Of a stretch of 64,000 bases of DNA, positions 47,304 to 56,389 are shown one piece after another; position 1 is the first letter of the stretch; every line of letters starts with the position of its first letter. Origin of the DNA: Allocoleopsis franciscana PCC 7113 (GTDB lineage Bacteria > Cyanobacteriota > Cyanobacteriia > Cyanobacteriales > Coleofasciculaceae); contig NC_019738.1 in the NCBI RefSeq assembly GCF_000317515.1, forward strand, positions 285,501 to 349,500. Reading direction: 5' to 3'. The notes beneath the pieces were generated by a model. It did no database searches and was not told the origin of the DNA. It saw nothing but the letters and a program-made list of their open reading frames with translations. Made by a program: the position numbers and the translations under genes.

Positions 47304-48324
47304 TGAAGCATTTGCTTTGCAATTTCACAACCTGAGCCAGCAAATTATGGGAGCAAGGACAGAAGACTTGTCCCGATTAGCACAAATTGCTGGCGTAAAT
47401 CTTTGTGAAGATTTTGTCGGTGTTGATCTCAGCGGTGAAGATTTAAGTGGTGATAAGTTGAGAGGTGCTAATTTGAGCCGCGCCGATTTGAGTGGCACCA
47501 ATCTGAGCCGTGCGGATCTCAATCGTGCTGAACTTAATCATGCCGACTTGAGCGGTGCCGACTTGAGTCGTGCTGACTTGGGTAGTGCTAATTTGAAGAA
47601 TGCAAATCTCAGTGGTGCAAATCTCAGAGATACCAACCTCAGAGATGCCAATTTATGGGGTGCGAATCTCAGTGGTGCTTGCCTAATTAGTAGCAACTTG
47701 ATCAATGCCAACTTAATCGGAGCTAATTTAAGTAGCGTTAACTTGATTAATGCCAATCTTAGGGATGCTAAGCTGATCAACTCTGACTTGAGTGGTGCGA
47801 ACCTCAGCCGTGCTGATCTCAGAGATGCTAGTCTAATTCATGCCAAGCTCATCAGTGCCAATCTTAGGGATGCCAACCTGAACGAGGCAGACTTGAGGGG
47901 AGCTACTCTGATTAGCGCCATTCTTAACCGTATCAACTTAAGGGATGCTAACTTAATCGGAGCGGAACTCAGTGGTGCAGACCTGAGCGAAGCGGATTTG
48001 AGTGGCGCTAACCTGCTTAAGGCTAATCTAACTCGCGCCAATCTCAGTAACACCAACCTGAATGGCGCAAATATGAGTCGCGTCAATCTTATCGGCGTTA
48101 AGCTCAGTGGTGCCAATCTCCGCAGCACCAACTTGAATCGTGCCAACTTGAGTAATGCTAATTTGTGTGGTGCTGATTTGAAACTGGCTAATCTCAGCCT
48201 TGCTAATCTCAGCTTTGCGGATGTGAACCAGACAGTGTTTGCTTATAATTTGGGAATTACAGAAGTAATCAAGCGCGATTTGGTGCAACGAGGAGCCATT
48301 TTTGAAGATACGGCAGGCAATTGA
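47296..48324 (+). CDS. Pentapeptide-repeat protein, module 1
   Basis: A 342-aa protein. After a helical cap (about 1-40, TEDLSRLAQIAGVNLCEDFVG) come about 50 tandem pentapeptides of the A(D/N)LSx type (about 44-310), folding as a right-handed quadrilateral beta-helix. A C-terminal cap (FAYNLGITEVIKRDLVQRGAIFED) is shared with two paralogues. No signal peptide and no second catalytic domain. Pentapeptide proteins can mimic DNA or act as scaffolds; the function here is unknown. The start lies inside the partner gene stop (ATGAGTAA). Confidence 0.92.
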   Translation: MSNEAFALQFHNLSQQIMGARTEDLSRLAQIAGVNLCEDFVGVDLSGEDLSGDKLRGANLSRADLSGTNLSRADLNRAELNHADLSGADLSRADLGSANLKNANLSGANLRDTNLRDANLWGANLSGACLISSNLINANLIGANLSSVNLINANLRDAKLINSDLSGANLSRADLRDASLIHAKLISANLRDANLNEADLRGATLISAILNRINLRDANLIGAELSGADLSEADLSGANLLKANLTRANLSNTNLNGANMSRVNLIGVKLSGANLRSTNLNRANLSNANLCGADLKLANLSLANLSFADVNQTVFAYNLGITEVIKRDLVQRGAIFEDTAGN

Positions 48325-48587
48325 TCACAGGTTATGACCCTTAGACTTCTTGCAAAAGTCAATTTTTGCCCCCTCTACTCAAACATCCTGTTTTTGGAAT
48401 GAGAAAGTGTTAGATATTACATGGTAATGTTATTCTAAGTTTTCCCTAGGACTGAGGACACGCTTTATTTTCCGCAGTTTGACAGCGTGACTATCCTGGT
48501 TAGGACTTGCTGTTGTTTGCTATTGCAGGCAGACCGATAACGGCTTTCTCCTACAGGTTTATCCTCGAACCGAAATGAGCAATTACA

Positions 48588-49115
48588 ATGACTTCAACAA
48601 TATCAAAAAAAATCTGCATGTTGGGCGATTTTAGTGTAGGAAAGACCAGCCTAATCCGCCGTTTTGTAGATCGTCAGTTTAGTGATCAATATCTTTCCAC
48701 TGTTGGTGTAAAAATTTCTAGAAAGACGGTTGAATGCCAATCATTTGAACAGCAAAAACAGGTAAATGTACAACTGCTCATCTGGGATTTAGAAGGAAAT
48801 ACTAAATTCAAGGCAGTGACTCCTACTTATTTGCAAGGTGCTAGTAGTGCCGTTGTTGTTGCAGATATCAATCGTCAGGTGACTATCGATCATGTTTCCG
48901 ACCATATTCAATGCTTTTTATCCGTTAATCCTAAAAGTTTTGTCATTGTTGCTTTAAATAAATCAGACTTAATCGATGAGGAAACTCGAAACAAATATTT
49001 AGCCTGTATTGTGATGAATGCTCCCGATAAAATAGTAGCTGCCTATTCGACTTCAGCTAAGACCGGTTTATTTGTTGATGAAATTTTTCAAAAACTAGCC
49101 TACCAAATGCTCTAA
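48588..49115 (+). CDS. Ras-like small GTPase
   Basis: A 175-aa Ras/Rab-type GTPase: G1 GDFSVGKTS (Lys19), G2 with Thr39 in STVGVK, G3 WDLEGN (Asp67), G4 NKSD (Asn124-Asp127) and G5 TSAK. The position of the usual catalytic Gln of Ras proteins is Asn71, which would lower intrinsic hydrolysis and make the protein depend on a partner (inference). The gene is 5 nt upstream of a PAS protein and likely co-translated. No GAP-like or roadblock gene is next to it. Confidence 0.88.
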   Translation: MTSTISKKICMLGDFSVGKTSLIRRFVDRQFSDQYLSTVGVKISRKTVECQSFEQQKQVNVQLLIWDLEGNTKFKAVTPTYLQGASSAVVVADINRQVTIDHVSDHIQCFLSVNPKSFVIVALNKSDLIDEETRNKYLACIVMNAPDKIVAAYSTSAKTGLFVDEIFQKLAYQML

Positions 49116-49120
49116 TTCTA

Positions 49121-49891
49121 ATGGATTCTGTCTTACAGCAACTATTATCTCTTCGCCAAATTGAATACTTGGTTGTGGATCGGCAGTTGAATATTCTAGA
49201 GACATCATTAGGAGTCAAGAAGTTTGCTGATTTTCCTCAAGAAGTAAAGCCAACAAAGCCCCTCTGTCTTGGTTTTCCAGAACTGGTGGGCGTCGAAGAT
49301 ATTCTAATCGCTATCCTGGAAGGACGAAAAGATAGTTTTGAGTTAAAAGGGATTGGACGTTTATCCGTCCAAGGTCACCCATTATATGTGGATCTTTATG
49401 TCCTTAAACCTCAAAATACGCAAGATTTAGGGAATCGGTTAGTGGTCTTTGTTGAAGATGTTACTGAAAGAATGGTTTTAGAACAAAAATTAGTTCAGAG
49501 ATCGAATGAAGTCAGCCTTTTATTAGAAGCGTGGGATTCTTCTAATGAGTATTTAAATAAAATTATACAGTCTCTGGCTAATGCTTTGTTGGTAACGACT
49601 CGCTCAGGGATTATCAAAATGGTCAATCAATCGGCTAATAACTTATTTGGATATAGCAAAGAAGAATTAATGGGTACGCAAATTTCTAAAGTTATTGTTG
49701 AATCTAATTTATTATTAGAAGCCAGTCAACGCTATTTTTTAGCACAAGAATTTTCGCGGGATATAGAAGTGGTCGGTCTAACCAAACAGGGAACACAGGT
49801 GGCGATCGCATTTTCCTGTTCAGCCATTCAAACTAATAGAGAGAACATCCCAGATTACATCTATGTGGGTCGGGCGATTAGCAAGCGCTAG
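49121..49891 (+). CDS. PAS-domain protein linked to the Ras-like GTPase
   Basis: A 256-aa protein with two PAS-like domains: a first (about 5-120) ending LVVFVEDVTERMVLE and a second (about 145-256, SLANALLVTTRSGIIKMVNQSANNLFGYSKEEL), joined by a helix. No kinase, HAMP or output domain. The 5-nt gap to the GTPase gene suggests that it senses a signal and controls the GTPase or binds it. It ends without a further gene in the operon. Confidence 0.85.
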   Translation: MDSVLQQLLSLRQIEYLVVDRQLNILETSLGVKKFADFPQEVKPTKPLCLGFPELVGVEDILIAILEGRKDSFELKGIGRLSVQGHPLYVDLYVLKPQNTQDLGNRLVVFVEDVTERMVLEQKLVQRSNEVSLLLEAWDSSNEYLNKIIQSLANALLVTTRSGIIKMVNQSANNLFGYSKEELMGTQISKVIVESNLLLEASQRYFLAQEFSRDIEVVGLTKQGTQVAIAFSCSAIQTNRENIPDYIYVGRAISKR

Positions 49892-50436
49892 TGAAATCAC
49901 AAACATTTCGAGAGCAGCACAGCACGCTCCCTAATACGAAGTTGCGTTCAAACAGGATAGATCAGAAGCAGCAGGGCTGGAACTGTACGAGGACGGGGGA
50001 TCAGGGGAGCAAAGCCTGTGCCGGTAGGAACTAGGGGTAGTGTGTAACGTACCAACCGAAGACGAATCCCATTCTCTTGTCGTGCTAACTTATCTCTTCC
50101 CTCAAGTTAATTCCAGTTTTGCTGTCTCTAACTGAGAAAGAATTTAAGTATAGGTCAGGGTGAGGCATTATACCCATATACCTAGGCAACCGATTGAAGC
50201 CTCGTGCTAGCCTAGCTTTGTAGCGAAAGCAATCTCTAACCACTAATTCCCATCTTAACCATGCTACATCCTCTCCCCACAACACCATTGCCAGAGCTTG
50301 AGAATGATTACCCTAAAGGCTTTTTCAGGGAATTGAAGAAAACTCCAGTTGAAGTGAGAAGCTTCAATGGAAGCCACAAGGGGTAATCTTTGAGTAATCT
50401 CCCAGTGATCGTTTTTCAACTATTTATTATTCTTCG
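49892..50436. other. 545-bp gap without recognisable gene
   Basis: No coding frame with convincing codon usage on either strand. A 67-codon minus-strand ORF at 50085-50288 is present but unsupported. No tRNA, CRISPR or strong terminator is seen. It probably holds the FHA gene promoter. Confidence 0.6.
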
Positions 50437-50859
50437 ATGCCTACACAACCCAATCAAAACCATTTATTGATTATTGAAGACGAGAAGGGACGTAGAGAAT
50501 TTCCCTTAGAAGAAGCCGTGTATTCTCTCGGCAGAGACCCCAGCTCTGATATCCGTCTATTCTCTCAGTTTGTTTCTCGCCATCACGCTACTTTGGTGCG
50601 ACGGCAGCGCGAGGATGGCAGTCACTACTATCAGATTGTGGATGGGAATCTCAAAGGGAAACCTAGTGCCAACGGACTTTTGATTAATGGTCGCAAACTA
50701 CAAGCCCACGATCTTGTAAATGAGGATGAGATTGTCTTTGGTCCTCAGGTGAGTGCCAAATACTACCTACTCAGACAAAATACCAATCCAACGGGGCCAC
50801 TCGATGAGTTTGACATTACCCTGATTAGTCCTGGGATGATAGACGAATTTGAAGATTAA
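50437..50859 (+). CDS. FHA domain protein
   Basis: A 140-aa single FHA domain that binds phosphothreonine peptides: LGRDPSSDIRLFSQFVSRHHA contains the conserved Gly-Arg, Ser-Arg and His residues, and NGLLINGRKL the Asn-Gly pair. The acidic tail is not part of the fold. It presumably reads Ser/Thr kinase signals; no such kinase gene is in the window. Confidence 0.93.
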   Translation: MPTQPNQNHLLIIEDEKGRREFPLEEAVYSLGRDPSSDIRLFSQFVSRHHATLVRRQREDGSHYYQIVDGNLKGKPSANGLLINGRKLQAHDLVNEDEIVFGPQVSAKYYLLRQNTNPTGPLDEFDITLISPGMIDEFED

Positions 50860-51184
50860 CGACTAGTACCAGAAGGCAGTTCGCGTAGCGTTCTCCGTAG
50901 GAGTAGGCTCCAAGGCAGGAAGCAGAAGGTAAGAAAGTTTGTACAGTAAGCTTTTTAACCTTGTTCAACGGGATGGTTATTTCTGCCGCGCTGCCCTGGG
51001 TTTTGCCTCTATGGGGTTGAGGAAACCTTAGGAAGGCAAGCCAGGACGTGCCATAGAGAATCCCCACGGTTGTAGCGTTAGTGCAATTTGGTGTGACGCT
51101 AGCGCGACCGTGGGAGGAGTAATTTTGAGATTGAGGATGTGAACCCGCATAACGACGTGATCCCAAATAGCTGAAAATAAGGGT
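50860..51184. repeat. 325-bp gap with dispersed repeat and long hairpin
   Basis: A cyanobacterial repeat with GCGTAGCG (50883-50890) and palindrome CTCCGTAGGAG (50893-50903) is present, also seen within the 24896-28789 kinase gene. A 52-bp hairpin spans 51063-51114 (arms CCCACGGT/ACCGTGGG with inner TAGCGT/ACGCTA). No gene. Confidence 0.6.
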
Positions 51185-51823
51185 ATGACCAGCAACATGC
51201 TCAGGCAACCAGAACAATGTATCCAGCTATCAAGTATTAGTTGGCAGACCTATCAAACGTTGTTAGGGGAACTGAGCGAACGTCGATTGCGCCTTACTTA
51301 CAATCGTGGCATCCTCGAAATCATGGCTCCCTCACCTGAGCATGAGCTTTACAAAAAGTTAGCCAGTCGCTTTGTCGAAACCATCGCTGAAGAACTGAGG
51401 ATTAGCATCTATCCTCTGGGTTCCACGACGTTCACCCGTTCAGACCTCAGTATGGGTCTAGAACCGGATGAGTGTTTTTATATCCAGAATCAAAGTGCGG
51501 TTAAAGGCAAAAGGAAAATTGACCTGACTCAAGATCCACCGCCTGATTTAGTGATCGAAATCGATATGACCAGTAGCGCTAAAAATCGCTTAGAAGTTTT
51601 TGCCCATATCGGTGTTCCAGAAATCTGGCGCTACGACGGCATATTTCTGACCCTCTACCAGCTACAAAACAAGACCTATGTTCCATGCCAGCAAAGTCTG
51701 AGTTTTCCAACTTTGTACATGGAAAAAGTTGACCATTTTCTGCTTCAGGCTGGAGTTGTGGATTATTTAGAGCTAGTTAACTCTTTTCGGCGCTGGGTTA
51801 AAAGCCAGATTCGACAACAATAA
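51185..51823 (+). CDS. Uma2 family (DUF820) restriction-endonuclease-like protein
   Basis: A 212-aa Uma2 protein with a PD-(D/E)XK core: GLEPDECFYIQN, then PPDLVIEIDM and the downstream AKNRLEVFAHIGVPEIWRYDG block. These proteins are very numerous in cyanobacteria; catalysis has not been shown for most. Single gene, no partner. Confidence 0.9.
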   Translation: MTSNMLRQPEQCIQLSSISWQTYQTLLGELSERRLRLTYNRGILEIMAPSPEHELYKKLASRFVETIAEELRISIYPLGSTTFTRSDLSMGLEPDECFYIQNQSAVKGKRKIDLTQDPPPDLVIEIDMTSSAKNRLEVFAHIGVPEIWRYDGIFLTLYQLQNKTYVPCQQSLSFPTLYMEKVDHFLLQAGVVDYLELVNSFRRWVKSQIRQQ

Positions 51824-51858
51824 TCAAGAAGTATGCAGAAAATGTTAGACTTCATCCT

Positions 51859-53238
51859 TTATTGGACGAGTTGCTCGATCGCATCCGCATGAGTTGGCAA
51901 AGCGGCTGTGATCACTTCGCTACCCTCCTCCGTGACTAAAACATCATCTTCAATGCGAATACCTCGAACATCGCTAAATTGGGCAAGACGCTCCCAATTG
52001 ACCACTTCCTGATATTTTGAACGGAGTTGTTGGTCATGCAAAATTGCCGGGACTTGATAAAACCCTGGTTCAATCGTCACCAGCATTCCCGCTTTTAAGG
52101 GTCGATTGAGTCGCAGGTAACATAAGCCAAAGCGCGAGCTCCTCTTTCTTCCCTCCTCATAACCCGCTAAATCTCCCAAATCTTCCATATCATGGACATC
52201 CAAGCCCAGCAGATGACCCACACCGTGAGGAAAAAACAGGGCATGAGCATCCATTTCCACCAAATCTGACACCTGTCCTCGCAGAATGCCTAAATCCACC
52301 AAGCCTTGGGAAATCACCGATGCCGCCAACAGATGAATATCTAAATATTCGATGCCAGGGCGGATTTTGTCGATACAGGCATCATGGGCGGCTAAAACAA
52401 TCTCGTAGAGATCGCGTTGGGTGGAGGAAAACGTTCCTGTAACAGGCCAAGTGCGCGTGACATCAGACGCCCAACCCATCGGTGTTTCAGCCCCAACATC
52501 AGCCAGTAGCAAATCTCCCGGTTGCAAGGGATGGTGATACTGCTCGTTGTGCAACACTTCACCATAAACTGTGACAATGCCGGCATAGGCATCTGTCATG
52601 TTGTGAGCCATAATTACATGTTCCATCGCCCCCCGCACCTCGGCTTCTAACTTAGCCGTCGGGGTTGCCCTCATCCCCGCTTGATGAGCTTCTACGGTGA
52701 CGGCGGCGGCTTGTCGTAATTCGGAGAGAGCACCTGGGTCATGACACAATCGCAAAGATGCGATCGCACGGACTAACTCTCCATCAATCTCTTCAGCCCC
52801 ATCGGCTGGCGCTACGGAGCGATTTAAGATTTGAGTTTGTTGTTGGTAAGTAGTGACATCTTGAACAGCAATAGTCGCCGCCCCTGTGCTCCGTGATGGC
52901 AGTTCTGACAGAGGAAAAGCCCCATCCGCCCCAATCGCTTGAGCGATTTCCTCCCGCTTGGGCATCTCCCCATGCCAGAGAGCATGGCTAGAAGGTGCCT
53001 CGTCCATAAACAATTCTAGCTTTCCACCATGCAGGAAAATTGCCACATTTTCTAGCGGTATACCTGCAAAATAAAGAAAGTGGCTGCTCGCCCGAAACGG
53101 GTAAACATTTGCCGGAAAATTGCGCGAACTGCGCTGCCCTGACCAGAGAATGGCGGGAAAATCAATCATTTTAGCGAGGCGTTGACGGCGCTCTCGCAGC
53201 GTTGTTGCAAGCGTACTGTGATGCTGTAGAATCTCCAT
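51859..53238 (-). CDS. M24 family aminopeptidase (Xaa-Pro aminopeptidase type)
   Basis: A 459-aa metallopeptidase with an N-terminal AMP_N-like domain (about 1-140) and the C-terminal pita-bread fold. Metal ligands are readable: Asp247 (LLADVGAE), Asp259 (SDVTRTWP), His342 (HGVGHLLGLDVHD), Glu390 (TIEPGFY) and Glu430 (IRIEDDVLV). It removes N-terminal residues that precede proline, most likely in the cytoplasm as no signal peptide is present. Complete; single gene. Confidence 0.93.
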   Translation of the reverse strand: MEILQHHSTLATTLRERRQRLAKMIDFPAILWSGQRSSRNFPANVYPFRASSHFLYFAGIPLENVAIFLHGGKLELFMDEAPSSHALWHGEMPKREEIAQAIGADGAFPLSELPSRSTGAATIAVQDVTTYQQQTQILNRSVAPADGAEEIDGELVRAIASLRLCHDPGALSELRQAAAVTVEAHQAGMRATPTAKLEAEVRGAMEHVIMAHNMTDAYAGIVTVYGEVLHNEQYHHPLQPGDLLLADVGAETPMGWASDVTRTWPVTGTFSSTQRDLYEIVLAAHDACIDKIRPGIEYLDIHLLAASVISQGLVDLGILRGQVSDLVEMDAHALFFPHGVGHLLGLDVHDMEDLGDLAGYEEGRKRSSRFGLCYLRLNRPLKAGMLVTIEPGFYQVPAILHDQQLRSKYQEVVNWERLAQFSDVRGIRIEDDVLVTEEGSEVITAALPTHADAIEQLVQ

Positions 53239-53277
53239 AATTTGGAGGGTAGCACGAGACGCTAAAAAGATCAGCCG

Positions 53278-53544
53278 TTATTCGGGATCATCATCATCCT
53301 GTGTATCCTCATCCGGGTTTGTCTTTTGATTAGCCTTGGTAGACTGCTTTTGTTTGAGTTGTTTATTAGATTTCTGCTGCTCAATCTTGGTAGGCTGCTT
53401 TTGGGTTGCTTCCTCAGTGTTTTTACTTCCTGGAAAGACTTTTTGGCAACCAGAGAGAGTAACTCCGCTCGCTATTAATAACAAGACAAAAACGGCGAAA
53501 TTAGCCCAAATTGGTCTTTTAATTTTCCTATTTGCTTCCAACAT
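53278..53544 (-). CDS. Small lipoprotein, Lys/Gln-rich
   Basis: An 88-aa protein with a hydrophobic signal (about 12-30) and lipobox LSGC (Cys33), so it is anchored through a lipid. The mature part is low-complexity Lys/Gln/Thr followed by an acidic Asp/Glu tail. No domain is recognised. Divergent from no gene; it lies 39 nt after the M24 peptidase gene start on the same strand. Confidence 0.7.
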   Translation of the reverse strand: MLEANRKIKRPIWANFAVFVLLLIASGVTLSGCQKVFPGSKNTEEATQKQPTKIEQQKSNKQLKQKQSTKANQKTNPDEDTQDDDDPE

Positions 53545-53860
53545 CAGCCACCTTTACTCTTAAAATTAGAAATCATACGCAGTTGCCTTCAAACATAGTA
53601 ATTGAGACAGAAACCCAGAAGCCTGTACACTCCAGCCACGGATAAAATGAATCTGCTAGGTATGCATACCACTTGGTATCCACAGAAATTGTGCTGCAAA
53701 AACTCTGCGTTCCTCTGCGCGTTCCTCCGTGTCCCTCTGCGTTAAAAAAATATTTCGATGCTCACAGATTCGATATGAATCCTAACCGAGACCGATAAAT
53801 TTTTAACTTCAGAAATTGAGACACAATTTAATCACTCGATGTTCCCGTATCTTCTAATTT
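53545..53860. repeat. 316-bp gap with dispersed CTCTGCG-type repeat, copy 2
   Basis: Contains the repeat CTCTGCGTTAAAAAA at 53735-53749 (same as 24842-24856), preceded by further CTCTGCG copies from 53703. A 12-bp palindrome GGTATGCATACC is at 53659-53670. No gene seen. Confidence 0.6.
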
Positions 53861-54943
53861 TTAATAAGGCGCTAGAACTTCCGAACGGTCACTCGTTGAA
53901 TCTTCAAAAATTGCCCCCCGCCGGAGCAAAACACGTTGTGTCTGAGCCGAAATTCCCATATTCCTAGCAAACTGAGCATTTTTGACATCCGCCCCCCTCA
54001 AGTCTGCCTCACTGAGGTTGGCATCGCTGAGGTTAGCACCACACAATTCAGCAATGCTCAGGTTGGCACGAATCAGGTTAGCACTGCCTAAATTAGCAAG
54101 GCAGAGGTTGGCAAGGCTCAAATCGGCAAGACTCAAGTCTGCACCCCTGAGATCTGCACCGCTCAGGTTGGTACGGATTAAGTCCGCATCCCTAAGGTTG
54201 GCACGCATGAGGTCAGCACTACTCAGGTTCGCCCGAATTAGGTTAACATCACTCAAATCGGCAAGACTCAAATTAGCCGCCTTAAGGTTCGTTCCCCTTA
54301 ATTTGGCACAATTGAGTTTAGCTTCGCTCAGGTCGGCTTCTGTGAGATCCGCCCCATCAATTTCGGCACATCTAAGATCGGCACCCCCAAGGTAGGCACG
54401 AATCAGATAAGCTCCTTTAAGATTGGCATGGCTCAAGTTCACACGACCCAAATTAGCTCCCCTAAGTTTGGCATCGCTCAAGCTCACGCCTTGAAGGTTA
54501 GAATCCCTGATATCGGCACCCCTAAGGTCGGCACGGCTTAGATTAGCACTACAAAGTATCGTTTCGCTGAGGTTGGTATCACTCAGGTTCGCACTGTTCA
54601 ACTCAGTACTCTGGAGGTCAGCGCCCCTCAGGTTGGCACCTCTGAGATTGGCACCTCTGAGATTGGCATTGTCAAGATGAGCACCCCTGAGATCAGCCCC
54701 CCTCAAGTCAGCACCTTGGAGATGAGCGCCTTTAAGATGAGTGCCCCTAAGGTTGCAACCTCTAAAATCAACCTCAATCAGGTCAGCTTCACTCAAGTCA
54801 GTACCGCTCAAGTCAGCTTCGGCAAAATCTTCAGCAAGATTCAGACCCGCCAGGGTTGCGAGTTGCTCAAGATTGTCTGTTTCTGTTTCTACAATGCGCT
54901 GGATCAGGGTTTGTAGATCCAGTCGAGATTGGTCATCACTCAT
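53861..54943 (-). CDS. Pentapeptide-repeat protein, module 2
   Basis: A 360-aa paralogue of the module-1 pentapeptide protein: the same N-terminal cap (LIQRIVETETDNLEQLATLAGLN then AEDFAEADL), a long beta-helix of A(D/N)L repeats (about 45-325), and the same C-terminal cap (FARNMGISAQTQRVLLRRGA). No extra domain. The start ATG overlaps the partner gene stop by 8 nt (ATGAGTGA). Encoded on the opposite strand to module 1. Confidence 0.92.
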   Translation of the reverse strand: MSDDQSRLDLQTLIQRIVETETDNLEQLATLAGLNLAEDFAEADLSGTDLSEADLIEVDFRGCNLRGTHLKGAHLQGADLRGADLRGAHLDNANLRGANLRGANLRGADLQSTELNSANLSDTNLSETILCSANLSRADLRGADIRDSNLQGVSLSDAKLRGANLGRVNLSHANLKGAYLIRAYLGGADLRCAEIDGADLTEADLSEAKLNCAKLRGTNLKAANLSLADLSDVNLIRANLSSADLMRANLRDADLIRTNLSGADLRGADLSLADLSLANLCLANLGSANLIRANLSIAELCGANLSDANLSEADLRGADVKNAQFARNMGISAQTQRVLLRRGAIFEDSTSDRSEVLAPY

Positions 54944-55742
54944 AATGCAACTCCGCTCGACTGAGATAGGGCTTTAATTTGGGTTCCAGTAAACGCTGGA
55001 TAATGAGTCTGTCTAACACTGCCCTTTTATTCCGACTAATGTCTGGCGGCCATAATCCTTCAGCATCCGTTAGACACACATCTCGTTTGGAAACTTCAAA
55101 CCTTGCTTCTATTCGACAAGGCAACGCAAATACATTTACGGTGGCAAGCTTGACCTGATTGAGTACCCCTTTTAATACGGGTTCACCCATTTCTTCTTCA
55201 AAAATCCAGACGGGATTTTCCTCAGTTACTTTAGTGGTTACGTGGCAAACCGTAACGGACGCTTCCGTTAAAGACGACTTTGGCTGTGTACCAAAAGTTA
55301 CTTGAGATTGAGGTTTATTACCGTTGAAGTGAGAGGCAATGGTGATTGGTTTTGTCGTCGCCCTTGGCGCAATGACCTGTCCCAGCGTATTCTTTCGCGA
55401 CTGACTCCTACGGTGATCTGGCATTTCTGGAGAATTTCCCAATACAAGGGAGCCGACTAACTCACGAGACTCATAGGGAATTTCACTATTTTCCAGTCTG
55501 AGTCTCAACTCTCCACCTTTGAGGCCAAACTTAACGCGTCCTTTATCTAGTGATTCCCACTGCTCGTTAAAGCGGAGGGTCAAGTACAGGTCAATCGGTT
55601 GCCTCTGAGTTGATGTTGTCCAAAATGCTAAATGCTCTGGGCTGTCAGGTTGAACTAAAATTCCTGACAACTCCATATACAAGCAATCTGGATATTTGTT
55701 TTCAGGCTTCGGTTGAGGCTGTTTTGAAAGGGGAGAATGCAT
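54936..55742 (-). CDS. Partner protein of pentapeptide module 2 (unrecognised family)
   Basis: A 268-aa paralogue of the module-1 partner. Conserved blocks: LYLTLRFNEQW followed by GRVKFGLKGGELRLRLEN, PCRIEARFEVSKRDVCLTD, and the end KLKPYLSRAELHYE. The N-terminus and a central region (about 105-170) are variable. An in-frame TTG precedes the ATG (TTGGCAATG), as in module 1. The stop overlaps the downstream pentapeptide gene by 8 nt. No known domain; the conserved coupling is the main clue to function. Confidence 0.7.
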   Translation of the reverse strand: MHSPLSKQPQPKPENKYPDCLYMELSGILVQPDSPEHLAFWTTSTQRQPIDLYLTLRFNEQWESLDKGRVKFGLKGGELRLRLENSEIPYESRELVGSLVLGNSPEMPDHRRSQSRKNTLGQVIAPRATTKPITIASHFNGNKPQSQVTFGTQPKSSLTEASVTVCHVTTKVTEENPVWIFEEEMGEPVLKGVLNQVKLATVNVFALPCRIEARFEVSKRDVCLTDAEGLWPPDISRNKRAVLDRLIIQRLLEPKLKPYLSRAELHYE

Positions 55743-56389
55743 TGCCAAGCTTGAATCAGATAGTTCAAGGGGTTACTTTTGACACTCCCACGCGACGAAA
55801 TGCGTGGAACTCTTGGGCTGAGACGGCCTCTTTCAGTTAGCTTACTTAAGGTCTTCTATTCTGATGTCGAGCCGTTTTAATCTCCTCCTCAAGCGTTCGT
55901 TCCCGTGAGTTCCACGGTACTTTGGCAGCTATTCAATCACAATGCTATTCCTGAGTCTCACTACAAGATTTTACTTTTCCAATGAGTTCCTCAAACTTTT
56001 GGGTTGAACCTCATGGCCTGTATTGCTTTGTCTAGGTTCACTCCTTCTGTAGATGGCATAGCTATGTTTAACGTAATTTTCGCTATCCATATTTATTCAA
56101 CATCATACCAATCTTAATTAAAGTGAAATAAATATCTATATATGTGTAGCAAATTGTAAAACAGCTCAATCTTGACGCAGCAGAAAGGGGCCTTTATTTT
56201 ACAAAACTTTATATTTTAATTGACTTGTTTTCACCAAATTTGCTTAGGTTCCGGAGGCTGCATCCTCTTTGAACTCCGGTTTCCTGGTAGAGTAGCAGTG
56301 AGAGAATCATAATAGGATATTCATCGGGTGAGACCGCCCCTACTTGTTAAGTAAAATGAAGTACAAACTACAAAACTTAACGATTTATC
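55743..56389. other. 647-bp gap with possible IS200/IS605-type relic
   Basis: At 55787-55807 a hairpin CCCACGC...GCGTGG is followed by AACTCTTGGG, resembling the ends of IS200/IS605 elements as I remember them. No transposase or TnpB ORF remains. The rest is AT-rich without a supported gene; a short minus-strand ORF (55991-56059) is not supported. Confidence 0.4.

Noticed and set aside
50085-50288. 67-codon minus-strand ORF in the 545-bp gap
   Set aside because: No ribosome-binding site, motif or neighbour supports it.
53982-54395. Long Leu/Arg/Ala/Pro-rich frame antisense to pentapeptide gene 2
   Set aside because: It is the complement of the A(D/N)L repeats; similar antisense frames occur over the other two pentapeptide genes.
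55991-56059. Short minus-strand ORF in the possible IS relic
   Set aside because: Only 22 codons; a frameshifted continuation can be imagined but not supported.
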